Shown: piece after piece, positions 24,420-36,299 of the stretch | How positions within the stretch are numbered: position 1 is the stretch's first letter | How the letters are laid out: every line of letters begins with the position of its first letter | Assembly: GCA_030490835.1 (NCBI GenBank) | Contig: CM059975.1 | Span: 50,335,174 to 50,399,173, forward strand | Length of the DNA: 64,000 nucleotides | Reading direction: 5' to 3' | Origin: Annona cherimola | Lineage: Eukaryota > Streptophyta > Magnoliopsida > Magnoliales > Annonaceae | Translations under genes and position numbers: made by a program | Notes under the pieces: model-generated | Database searches by the model: none | Told to the model about the DNA's origin: nothing | The model's input: only the letters and a program-made list of their open reading frames with translations

Positions 24420-25232
24420 CCTTTAAGGTTATGTCCTCCACTAATCCCATTTCAAGGTTCTTCTCCTAGCTTGTGGTCCAATAGCAAGATAATAAATGAT
24501 GTGAGTCTAAACAAACTCAGCAAGTAGATAACAGTTAGTATGAAAATAGAAGCAAATGTGACTCATGACAGACATGCGATGATAATGATGCAGAATGTGA
24601 ACTCCTAAATGACCATATAAAATGTGAAATCGACACCCATGCCAAAGAAACATGTATATACTCGCATGTCTTTAATGGGCCATGCACAACCCCCCATGTC
24701 AATTAAGGATTATGAACACCCCTTTTCTCATATCAATAAAGGGCCATAACCAACCCTATACAACCACATAAACCATTCATATTTATAGTTATGTACCAAC
24801 TTTAAATGATATAACATACCCATGATAATACTCATGCATAGAACTACCAACTACTGTCATTTATCTTAGATGATGCATCATCCCATATACACAAAATGAA
24901 TATCATAAATCATGCATATAATATTGTTAAAATTAACAAACATACACTTTTGATTTAGCACATAAATTGTCAAGTAAGAAATCCCTCGAACATCTGATAG
25001 GATTAGAGAGCAAAACTCTAGTTCTCCATACCAATTAACCTCACTTAGGTCATATTCCACTATAGTTTTATGAAAGCGACAAAGATGTCATCTATTTCAC
25101 CAGCCTACATAGAATCATCCGATTTTCCTTGAAACCATCTAGCCCTAATTCATTCAAATATCAAAATCCTTAACCGTGGAATTTCTTGGACGATACCCGC
25201 TCCTACCAGCTGTATAATACGTTTAAGAAGAG

Positions 25233-27824
25233 TGTGGAACCCTGACCGTATACGCGTTGTTTTGACTGTATACGCGTCATTTCGACATTTGTAATTTTGT
25301 AATTATTTTATGAATAAATGAAAATTCATGAATTATATTGATGGATATGTGTATTGGAGATTGAAATAATGCAATTAGGAATTTAACCCCGTGAATAGTG
25401 CACGTGAATAGTGCACGTGAATAGTAACTAAGGACTAAGACCCGTGATTAAGAGTTAATCACTTGGATTAACTTAATCACAAAAAGATAAAATAGAGATT
25501 TAATCACTACAAGACAAAATAGCAATTCTTTTAGATATTTTAATCCAAGTTTGGATTTTTGTGGAAAAATAGAAAAAAATTCATAAATTGCAAACCGGGC
25601 GTCGGAATTCAATGAAATTTTTTATGGATGGTTAAAAATTCATGATGGACATGATGAATGGATCAAGATGTGATGAAAATCACAAATCAAAGGTCAAGAT
25701 AAAACGTCAAATGAAAAATCAAAAAGTAGCATTACTTTAATTAAATACTACTTTTGACTTTTTATAAAAAGTAAATAATAAAAAAATAAAAAAATTAAAT
25801 GAAGTGCAGCAAGGGCAGGGGCGTGAGCAGGGGCATTAAATTTCCATTTGACTTTAATCAATGGTTTAAATCCATCCAAATCACAAATCAAGGGTTTAGA
25901 TTTAATTAGCTTAAAATTAATTAAATAAAAAATAATAAAAATAGGAAAAAGATAGGGCTGCATAGGGTGGGCTGGAGCAGGCCTAGGGTGGCTGCTCTTG
26001 GCTCAAGGCATTTTTCAAAATTAGAAAAAAATGCATTTTTATAATTAAATACCTCAAGCTAAGGGGGTAAAATCTAATTTTGTAAAAAATCAAAAACTAT
26101 AAATAGGGGGCAAGGTGAGAACGACCAGAAGCATTCCAAGCTTGAAAACCTCAAGCATTCCCACCCCCAAATACGTTTTTTCCCTTTAGAGAAAGAATGA
26201 GAAAGTTAGAGAGAGAAAGTGTGAGAAAAAGAGGCGTATGTCCGCTTCGGGTAAGTGATTTCTACCCAAATTTATTTTGGATGTTAAGTAGGGTAAAAAC
26301 ATGCTTAGATAATGCCTAATCATGAGAAAATGAGTATAGATATAATGTTTAAATGGAATTATGCCAAAACATCAAAAATTTGGAGCGAAGATAGGGTATT
26401 TGGGAAGATAGCATATGATATGTGAAAATAATGCTCCAAAATTGATAAATGATGATTTGGGATGTATGATTATGATGAATATGATGTTGGAATAATGATA
26501 TATTAATTTCATGATTTTTGGAATTAAGGATTATGCTTAAGTGAATTTATGATGATTTTTAGTATATATGGAGAAAATGATTTTTTTGGGCAAGTAAATG
26601 ATGATAAATTCAAAATATAAGAAATGTCCAATGATATACTAGGCCTAAGGTATGTCATGGTATTTTTTATTTTTGAAAAAAATATCAATTTTTGAAACCC
26701 ATGAACAGTAACCACGTTGTTGTGAACAGTAACCACGGATGAACAGTGATTCTGCTACAGTAATATGCTACAGTGAATTACTACAGTTTTGCTACAGTAA
26801 ACAGCGTGATTTTTAAGAAAATTTGAGATTAATATTTAAATATGATGATGAAAATTTTGTAGAACCTATGGATAAAAATATCCACATAAAGAAAAAATAT
26901 CCAAATAAAATAGAACATGCATGGGAAGCAGCTTGAATAGAAGAAATGAAAATATCATTTCTCCTTGAATAGGAAAAGGCAAAGAGAAGGTCGAAGACAC
27001 CTCCTAAGAAGGTAAACAAGTTATATGTTTTGCAAATTATTTCCAAAATACTTGAAATTGTTTGCAAGTTGCTTTATGAAATTTATTTAAGGTTGGCCAT
27101 ACCTATAACTGCTTTACATGAACTGAAGTTTGTTTTGTGAAATTATTTATTAAATGCTTTTTATGAAATTGTTTATGATTTGCAAATATCATGTCGGCAT
27201 GTGTATGAGAATGAGCATGTGCATGAGGAATAGGCCTTAGTCGAGGTAGTAAGCGGACCGGATGTCCCCTTCGCTATTGCCAAGTCGCTTAATAGGCCCA
27301 GGCCGGCGGCGACCTCCCTGAAATGGGAGCATGTATGGGATGGGCGCCTAGCTAGCGTCGCATTCAAAGGAATGTCATGAATGCTATGTATGCATTGCAT
27401 TTGCATTTTATGAAATGCATGAAAATGATTGAAAAATTATGTATAGCTTGCTTACTGAGTATCATTACTCACCCATGCTTTTTCAACAACAGACAGAAAA
27501 TGATGATGAAGGCAGCATGACAAGTGTTATGTAGTTTTTGATATAAATTATGTTTATGTAAACTTTATGTAAAGTCAACGATGATAATTTTGAGATGAAA
27601 AGGGAATATTTTTATTCCAATAAAAATATTTATGGAATAGTTTTTATCATAACTGTGTTATGTGAAATATATTTCAAATTTGATGAATGATGGGAATTTT
27701 CCATGTATTGATGAAAGAAAAAAAAAATCCTGCCGTGTGATCAGGGCAACAATCCTGAGTCACGTTTACCAATCAAAACGATCCCGGAGTAAGGCTTCTA
27801 GGCACCTCGGTTCGGGGCGCCACA
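25233..27824 (+). mobile_element. Solo Y-family LTR, copy Y2
   Basis: It starts TGTGGAACCCTGACC and ends GGGGCGCCACA. It is flanked by a perfect 5-bp duplication AAGAG at 25228-25232 and 27825-27829, inside the Z LTR. A plant-type TATA box on the plus strand fixes the orientation. No coding region is present and there is no second LTR, so it is a solo LTR of 2592 bp. The GC-rich island at 27250-27320 is shared with Y1 and Y3. Confidence 0.85.
26098..26105 (+). promoter_or_regulatory. TATA box of the Y2 LTR
   Basis: TATAAATA is followed by a G-rich start and a pyrimidine-rich leader (CATTCCCACCCCC). This is the canonical layout of a plant retrotransposon U3/R boundary. Confidence 0.7.
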
Positions 27825-28229
27825 AAGAGAGTCCATCATAACTCAAAAAATGGAACATCTACTTACCTTGATTGTGAATCCCTAATAGTAGCCTTAAATC
27901 TGTAGTTGAGGTTTTGTACTCTGTTCATGCGAATCAGTGATCTTTTATACAGTTTAAAGAAATTTTAGGAAGATTTGGGGCAGAATTGAATGCTGTGAAG
28001 AAGAGGAACTAGAAGAAGTGGAGGTAGAAATGAGAGGAGAAGAAGAGGGAGAAGGGCTTCACTCCAAAACTAGAGCCCTAACCTGGATGGACCTCTCTTT
28101 TAATGGCCATCATTAAGACGGGCTTGGGCCAAGCCCAATCATAGTTTGCAACTTGCTTTCCATCCATACAACTTAGTAAATTAAAAATTTCTTCGAGGGT
28201 GCTGCCTCCTTCACCACGCAAGACGCACT

Positions 28230-31200
28230 TGTTGGAAACATATGAAAAATAATCCAAGTCTATGTTTTGATGATTAACAAATCAATTTGAGTAAGTTTTG
28301 GTTACTAACATATTTGTGAAAATGATTAAAAGATATAGAAATGAAGAAAATGAAGCTTGACAGGTCAAGTCGATTTCCAAGTCGACTCAGGCATCGACTT
28401 AGGCCAAGTCGATCCCCAAGTCGACTCCAGTAGCGATTTCAGCCCGTCATTTTCGTCCAGAGATGAAAACGGGAAACCAAGCTACCAAAGTCGCAAACGA
28501 AGTTGACTCCGCATGCGACTTGGGTGAAGTCGCAGACCAAGTCGACTCCAGCATCGACTTCGACTCGTCATTTCTGTCCAGAGTTGAAATCAAGAACGAG
28601 AGCTACCGAAGTCGCATCCCAAGTCGACTCCGCATGCGACTTGGGTGAAGTCTGTAACGCCCCATTCATAAAAATACTCAATAACTAATCAACGGCGCTA
28701 CACAATCATAGAAAAATTCGGCAGCATCTCCCCATAACATACAAGGGGTGATATGGAATACATGACCTGATATTCATTACATTTCCATCTGTAACATTCA
28801 ATCCTATTTATATACTTGCATCTTCATATAATAAGAACATTCATATAGAAGGAAATCATTACATATTTTCCTTACACAACAAACAGATATAATAGTCATG
28901 CATATGTGCATCAACAAGGATTATAATCCAATTTGAAATACCAAATACATTATAGTTGTCAAAACGAATCCGTCTAAGTAATTGTCTACATATATGATTA
29001 TCAAAAGAGCACAAGTCTAAAAGAACTGGAATCAACATATTGTGCTAGGGTCTCTCATGTTTGATCTTCAACTTGTCCCATCCTTAAGTTCTCCTTCTGA
29101 CCTGCGATCTAAAACCACAATAACAATGATATGAGTCTAAATAGACCCAGTAAGTAGATAGTGGTTAGCACAAAGTACAAATAAGCATAATGATGGATAC
29201 TCATACAATGATGAAGCTAATACACATGGGTCCAATACCCACTCCCAAGATCGTATACATATAACCATACACACAAATTGACCAACACAACCAATCATCT
29301 ACTCATGTCCATCAAGGGCCATGAACAACCCTCTCTTCATGTCAATCAGGGGCCATGAACAACCCTTACAACCAACTATTTGAGATAACGCATCATACAT
29401 AACAGACAATGAAACACATCGCAAACCACGCATACAACATCAACACAATTCAGATACAACACGTAGATCTGTCACACAAGCATTTTATCAAACATATGAT
29501 AGATGCAAAATGAAAGAACCTTCAATTCATACTCTCGATTGGGGCAAATCAATTCACGTCACATTTCAACAATATAACAACTGCTAAGAAGTCTTTTACA
29601 TCATAGAAATCACGCATTCAAAGTAAATTCACCATGAACCCTAACTGTTACGAACTCTATGCCTAATATCATGGAGTTGTTAGAAGCTATGCATTCCCTC
29701 TAGCCTCGTATCGCGTTTAACGTAAAATTTCATCACTAAATCGAGAAGGGGCGACATCTACTTACCTTGACCGTGATCCCTCCCAAGACAGCGACCCTAG
29801 ATGTGGACTGCAGAAATTCGGAGCCTTGGAGCTTCCTGAACTCGGATCTATGACCTTCAAGGTAGTTGGTATAGTTCCCCTCAAGCGATCACGGGTGGTT
29901 CGAACTGAGTGGAAGAGAAAGTAGAAGAGGAACGAAGAACCAGAAGAGAAGGAGAAGAGAACGCGGTCGGGCGCGAAATGGGAATGAAACCCTAGAGCGC
30001 GGGCCGCTTATGTTAATAGAATCCATTGAGTCGGGTCGGGTCCAGTCGCAATTAGTCGGGTCGGGGCTCTCCTACAACTTAATAATTTAAATTTTCTCCA
30101 GGGGCGCTGCCCCCTTCACCCCCGCAAGGGGCGCTGCCCCCTTGACCCCCGCGACCTGACCGGTCAGGTCGAACCCCGTACCTACTCTGCGAGGGAAACA
30201 ATAGTCATAGTGCCCATCAATGGAACGCTAATCATACATGCACATATGCACTATACATCTCCTAAATGTCGTGTCCATGTATGTTATGTATCCATTAATA
30301 TCGTAAAATTCTTACTAGCATGTTCATAAGTTACCTCATAAATAGAGAAAAGTTATAATAAAAATAGAATAAAAATACCTGGTCCTCACAAAGTCGCAGA
30401 CCAAGTCGACTCCAGCTTCGACTTCAGTGCAGAACTTGCAGATCAAGACGGTTCAATGCTAGATTCAAGTGAAGATGAAGGCCAAGACAAATTAAACACT
30501 CAAATGAAAATCAAATGAAGTCCAGAGCAAGAAAAGTTGCATATTTTCATGGAGAATCGAGATCATACACTTGGACCTCTCTTATGAACTCCAATACTCA
30601 AGGATTCAAGACTCAAGACATGGAATCAAATATTTTTAAGACAAAAGAAACATAAAGAGTCTTAAGTTACGTAAAATGGTGGAAGAACAATCAAACATGA
30701 AGAAATTCAAGCAAGCAAGGCATTCCAAAGAATTTCAAGCCCAACTAAGCAAGCTGAGGAAGTGAAGTCGCACCCGAAGTTGACTTTACCTGCGACTTGG
30801 GTCAAGTCGAGGACCAAGTCGACCTAGACTGGAACTTAAAGAAGTTGCGGATAGCCGAAGTCGTACCCGAAGTTGACTCCACCTGCGACTTGGGCGAAGT
30901 TGCACCCGAAGTCGACTCGACCTGCGACTTGGGTCGCAACGGTCAGAAATTTTTTGAACGTTGACGCATTAAATGCGCGCCACCTACTTCCAAACATTTG
31001 GATTCCCTCGCAAATTATATAAGGCATTTAATATAAACGAGGAGGGTAGTTGAGAATTCATTAAGTATGCATAATTCCCATCTTCAAGAGCATTAAGTGA
31101 TCAAGCCATCATATAGAAGAAGAACTCCACTTTCAAATTGCCAAAGAGCTACTTGATGAATCATTAACATTGCTATACAAGTTCTTCTCTGCGCCAAATC

Positions 31201-31656
31201 TGCCTCTACACACCAGTAACGTGTAGAAACTTTCTTTTGTTATTTCTTATTGTATTGAACTTGATTTAGTTTGGGTAACTAAGATCAAGTGTAAACAAAG
31301 TAGTGTGTGATTGGAGTGAAACTTGTCACCTACTTGTGCTGTGAATTGTTGATGCCCTCTAGAGATGGAATCTAAAAAAGAGCAGTGGCTCTAGTGTATT
31401 TGTGAAATACATAGTGGAACCCAAGTCACAAGAGGTGTGAGCTTGGAAGAGTGGAGTAGGGAAGGTTGCCCGAACCACTATAAAATCTTGCTTGTTGATT
31501 TTTATTTCTGCTCTCAGTACTATATTGCTCTCCATTTGTTTCTTCATTAAGGGGACTAGATTAATCCGGGGTAAAATTTCTGTTTAAGTTGAAAATTTTT
31601 ATTTACCCAATTCACCCCTCCCCTGTTAGGTAATTGCCATTAACTCGGGACCAACA
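28230..31656 (+). mobile_element. Solo copia LTR 'a', interrupted by a Z solo LTR
   Basis: It starts TGTTGGAAACATATG and ends CGGGACCAACA, the family ends. It sits in the Z LTR with flanking GCACT (28225-28229) and ACACT (31657-31661), one mismatch from a perfect 5-bp duplication. Without the 1738-bp Z solo LTR and its duplication the LTR is about 1.68 kb, close to the other copies (1627-1717 bp). It contains the family's AAGTCGACTC / GCGACTTGG repeats and a TATA-like ATTATATAAGG near 31015. Confidence 0.85.
28653..30390 (-). mobile_element. Solo Z-family LTR inside copia LTR 'a'
   Basis: Plus-strand ends are TGTAACGCCCCATTC and GGTCCTCACA, flanked by a perfect AAGTC duplication (28648-28652 and 30391-30395). 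Block order matches the large Z 3' LTR around it and the decayed Z0 copy. It is non-coding, 1738 bp. The GC-rich GGGGCGCTGCCCCCTT repeat near 30105-30150 also occurs in the outer Z LTR next to the insertion site of LTR 'a'. Confidence 0.9.
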
Positions 31657-32060
31657 ACACTGCCCCCTTGACCTCGCACTTGATCAGGTAGGTCGAATCC
31701 CGTACCTACTCTATAAAGTTCAAAATAGTTTTAGTGTCTCAAACAATGCGTTGACCATATATCTCTAAATCAATACCTAATAAATCATATCATAACCAGG
31801 TGGTATAACTACAAAAACATATTATTGCACAAACTCGTACTCATGTCTAACATGCTCATAAATGGTGTCCCATATAACCCAACATGTCAAGATCATAATA
31901 CACACATGCATGCACTAAATGTCCCCTAGATACCATATCTATATACGTTATGCACCACACTAATATCATTAATTCTTAGCAGCATATTCGTGATTTACCT
32001 TATGGTCAGGGAACAATTACAATAATAATAAATAAAATTAAAAAATACCTAGTCCTCACA

Positions 32061-32513
32061 GTCTACCCCCGTTAGAACAGTTTCATCCTTGAAATTTGCA
32101 ATCATTTCCATAAATAAGGATACTTCTTTCTCATTGTTTCCACTAGCTCCCAAGAAGCCTCATCTTCTGTACGGTTGCTCCATTGGATTTTGAGAAGCTT
32201 GATAGCCATATTTCTCAATTGTTTCTCTTTATTGTCTAAAAACTCGGATTGGCCTCTGTACGTATTGTAAATTCTTTTATACTTATAAATCCTCATGCCT
32301 TAGCACATGGATGGAAGTAATTAAACAAGATTTAAAAATATTCTAAATTACAAAAAATTTAGTTTTAAATCACCAAGAATGGAGCAATAGAATCCATGCA
32401 GCCGACCCCACCTAGGTGGAAAATGACTTATGATGATGATGATATCCTCATGCCTTAGCACATGTGAGAGATCTAGCTCATTTTTCTTAAGGATGAGACA
32501 TGGAAGACATTAT
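32061..32513 (-). pseudogene. Z chromovirus pol C-terminus with chromodomain
   Basis: On the minus strand, VFHVSSLRK (the conserved block ending gypsy integrase) reads just inside the Y3 insertion at 32513. After a small insertion come FLDNKEKQLRN, LLKIQWSNRTEDEASWELVE and MRKKYPYLW, a typical plant chromodomain of the Tekay/Del type. Downstream is the AGTTTCATCC...GGGGGTAGAC tract and then the LTR. The reading frame is interrupted by a 134-bp insertion. The rest of pol lies at 46036-48203. Confidence 0.75.
32310..32443 (+). mobile_element. 5'-truncated RTE LINE or SINE tail
   Basis: The insert is flanked by a 21-bp direct repeat (32289-32309 and 32444-32464, starting ATCCTCATGCC), the mark of target-primed reverse transcription. 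It contains CCATGCAGCCGACCCCACCT, a block I associate with the 3' end of plant RTE LINEs and the SINEs that use them, and ends in a GAT repeat. It sits inside the chromodomain coding sequence of Z. Confidence 0.75.
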
Positions 32514-35500
32514 GTACCTGTGGCGCCCCCGACCCAAGGCTCCACATAGTCCTTACTCCGGGGTCGAAAAGGGTTGGTAAACGTGACTCAGGATTGTTGC
32601 CCTGGTCACAGGCGGGATTTTTAATTGAATCTCGTCCAAAATTTTTTTTTACTCATCACATAACATCATATTATCGTATATAAATGCTTTTTTGACATCA
32701 ATTTTGCATATATTATTCATATCATAATAACTGACTTGTCTACATCACAAGTTCTCTCAACCTAAATATTTCATACATACATACTTTGAAAATTCCATAT
32801 AATCATTCATATCACCACAAAATCATTCATATCTTCTTTTATTGAAATTATTCACATATTCACATAAGTACAATCATCCTTATCATATTCATAAAATACG
32901 TCTTTAAACATGATCATCTTACATTCGCCCCTCTGGACACATACATAGGATTGCAAATAATATCTGTATATCATTTCTACCTGGCATCTTTTATGAGTCA
33001 GCTTCATAGCCTGTCTGATATTTTGAAAACACATGTGAGTAATAATACTCAATAAGCAAGCCTTTTCTTTTGCAAGTAAACATTTTCTTTTCCTTCAAAT
33101 GCATTTCTTTCTATTGGGTAGGAGACACTTATCAAGTGATCAACTACCAATAGATCACAAACCTTTTCATCCTTATGCGTATTATGAGAATACAATGCAT
33201 TCAAGCATATATGATATTTTTCCAAATGGATCGCTAGCTAGGCGTTCACTACTTGATCCTACTCCCATTTCAGGGAGGTCGCCGCCGGCCTGGGACTGTA
33301 TAAGCGACTTGGCGATAGTGAGGGGGACATCCGGTCCGCTTACTACCTCAGCTATGGCCTAATCCTCATGCACCATGATCATTCACATACATATGTCGAC
33401 ATGACATTTATAAATCATAAACATTTTACACAAGCATTTAACAAGCAATTAACAATCATTTCATGTAAAGCATTATAGAAATGACCATCCTTAAATATAA
33501 TTCATAAAACATGTGAGCAAACAATTTGCAATCATTTAGAAACATTTTAGAAAGCATATAACTTGCTTACCTGCGTAGTCAACTTGTACCTTCCACTTTT
33601 TCCTTTCCTTTTCCTATACAAATGAAAAGGACCATTTTTTTCTCATATAAACATAATATCCCATGCTTGCACATTTATACTATTAACTCTGAATCTATCT
33701 TAGGGTTTTCTAACCCATGTGTGTTTCATATCAACTTTGACCCATTTCTATCTTTAGTTCAATATTATGATCACCCTGTTCCAATTCACTTATGTTTACC
33801 ATCTCTCACTTATCAATTCCATCTTTAACACTTGTTTTCTTTCCTTTAATCAACTTCTCAAGGCAATTGCTTATGAACTTCCTAAGTCATTTGATGTCAC
33901 CAATTCAAATAAGCCGTTTATCTTTTTTTTTCCATAAAGTCAATATAATTATCTTCTAACCACATTTTCATATTCGGCTAATACCAACCACTCTTATCCT
34001 CATTTGGTTGAACTTGTTTCAAGGTTTAACCATTCCATTTATTTTGACATCATTATTTAAGGGTTAATTTTTCAAATCCTACTTAGGATTTGTAACAGTC
34101 AGCTAAATCCAACATCTTGGATTTTAGCATTTTATACTTAGCATATATTTCCTATAATTGACATATTATTTGAGAAAATCTCTCAAGATATTTGCTTAAG
34201 GGTAAGGGCTTATAATTTGGGACTAAATTTTTTATATTTTTTGTAATTTCCCTCAAACAGCCTTATATATTACATTTTACCCTCATCTATATTTTCTAAA
34301 ATCACATCTTAGGTACTTAATCACTTACTGCGTGATTATAAATTTGTACCTTTTTTGTAAACCTTGTTTACACATTATAATGAAAATAAATTCCATTTAA
34401 AATTTCTGGAACTTATTATTAAATTCTAAAACAGCCTTTGTTTTCTTATTTTCACTAAGTTTCATCTTCTTATTTACCCATTAATTCCATATACATATTA
34501 TAACATCAATTATTAACCATTCTTGCTATCCTTAATCCTTATTAAATTCCTGACTAACATATATATCAATTCGGGTCATTTCCACTTAGATTTCATATTT
34601 CTTTTTGATTATTTCTCAAACTGTCCACATTTGCTGAAATCAGGCATACTGATTTCTTTAAATCTTAATTTATAATCAAATCAAGGTATTTAACTCCAAA
34701 TTGTATCATACATCAGTAACTACATGAATTAATCCTCATAAAAATTTCAGCAAGAAATATTAATATTATATATTTATTTTGACATTTTTACTGTGCTCGA
34801 CAGTGTTGTGAAATTAGGGACAGCCCTAATCACGTTAATTTTAATGCATATTTATGTCATCAAAAAATCATTTTTGACTTTTTTTGAGTGATAATCATGA
34901 TGTATTATATATCATATCAAAATTTCAGATCAAAAATACATCTACAAAAAATAATAAAAATCTTTTACTATAGCTGATCCTTTCACCCGTTTTACTGTGT
35001 TTAAGTTAATCTTATTGGATTTTTAATTTACAACCTGTTTAATATTTTAAGATAAAAATTTGGTCGTTCCTTAATAATCATGTAGTTATCTTTTGAAAAA
35101 ATATTCATGTAAAAATTCCTTCGTTTACTCTCTCGTTCATATTTTTGTTTCTAATATTACGTAACCTCCAAATTTGAGGCAATAAATCAAAATTAACTTA
35201 GACTTATCAAATTAATCATGAAAATATCCCTAAATTAGTTTAATGCTGAATTAGTTTAATGACATTAATCATATATTCAGCAACATCAATTGTCCAGTAA
35301 TGTGCATCTCATTTAATAAATATTTTATTTCATTTGATCATGTTCCATTTATTTTCATAATTCTATTTAATAAAAATTTTATACCTAACGCTGCTGCCCT
35401 TGAACCATCTATGTATTTTTATAATTAAAAATAAAAAAATATTTAAACAGGGAACGAGCAGCGTTTCTAGAAAATAAAATCATGCTGTAAAATAGAGAAG

Positions 35501-36299
35501 AACCTGCCGTTTGCTTGGTCCTGTTGGAGCTTGGATTGGACAGTCCACTCTCCTATTCTTCTCTATTTCTGTAACAGTGCTGCTGCCCTCTTTTAAGTTC
35601 TCTCATTGCTGAAATATTCAGCAAAATGCTCCTTTTATACCTCTCTTTAATCGGTTCACTATGGTTAAAAACCATGGTCACCGTTTAGCATGGATACAGG
35701 TGTTGCACCTGTTGTATTTCATGCATTTTTGCTACAGCTGCAGTCCACGTAAATTGCCAGCAATTCTTATGTTAAAATTTTTTATTTTTTTATATTGCAC
35801 AAAAAAAATCTTTGAGCGCCACCTGTAATTGCTGCTGTCCATATAATATATTATGCATATCGGACGTTTATTTTTCTGCCCATGTACGTTCTTTCATGCA
35901 GAATTTTTTTTATTTTATTTGCATTAATAAAATTTTCTTATTAATATATATCCAATTGCTCACAAAATGCACCTTTTAGAATTTTGAAAAAAATTTCTAT
36001 TTTATTTTAATTAACTAATTCATATTTGGATAAAAATCTCTTTTTTAAAATTTTGGAGACATGTTTTCCAAAATTTCATTCCTTCATTAAATTAGGCATA
36101 TTAAAATAGGCTTACCCATAAAATTTCACCTCAATTGGAGCAAAGTACATATTTTAATTTGATTAAAATCGTATTTTGGCATAAAATTTTATTTTAAAAA
36201 TTTGTAGACATGTTTTTCAAAATTTAATCCATTCATTATGTAGGGTATTTAAAATAGGCTTGCTTCTAAAATTTCATATCAAATGACCTTATATACATT

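Larger units (their letters stand above)
21437..32060 (-). mobile_element. 3' LTR of the Z chromovirus, split by three insertions
   Basis: Plus-strand ends are TGTGATGCCCCATTG at 21437 and TAGTCCTCACA at 32060. Read on the minus strand it starts TGTGAGGAC directly after a GGGGGTAGAC polypurine-like tract and the chromodomain end of pol, so it is the 3' LTR. Its own pieces are 21437-21879, 24428-25232, 27830-28229 and 31662-32060, about 2 kb in sum. The solo copy at 28653-30390 is 1738 bp and shows the same block order. Insertions: a hAT element, a Y solo LTR, and a copia solo LTR. Confidence 0.8.

Noticed and set aside
28463..28688. Repeat array reminiscent of CRISPR or satellite DNA
   Set aside because: Units are imperfect, irregularly spaced and confined to one LTR family. 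The organism is a plant.
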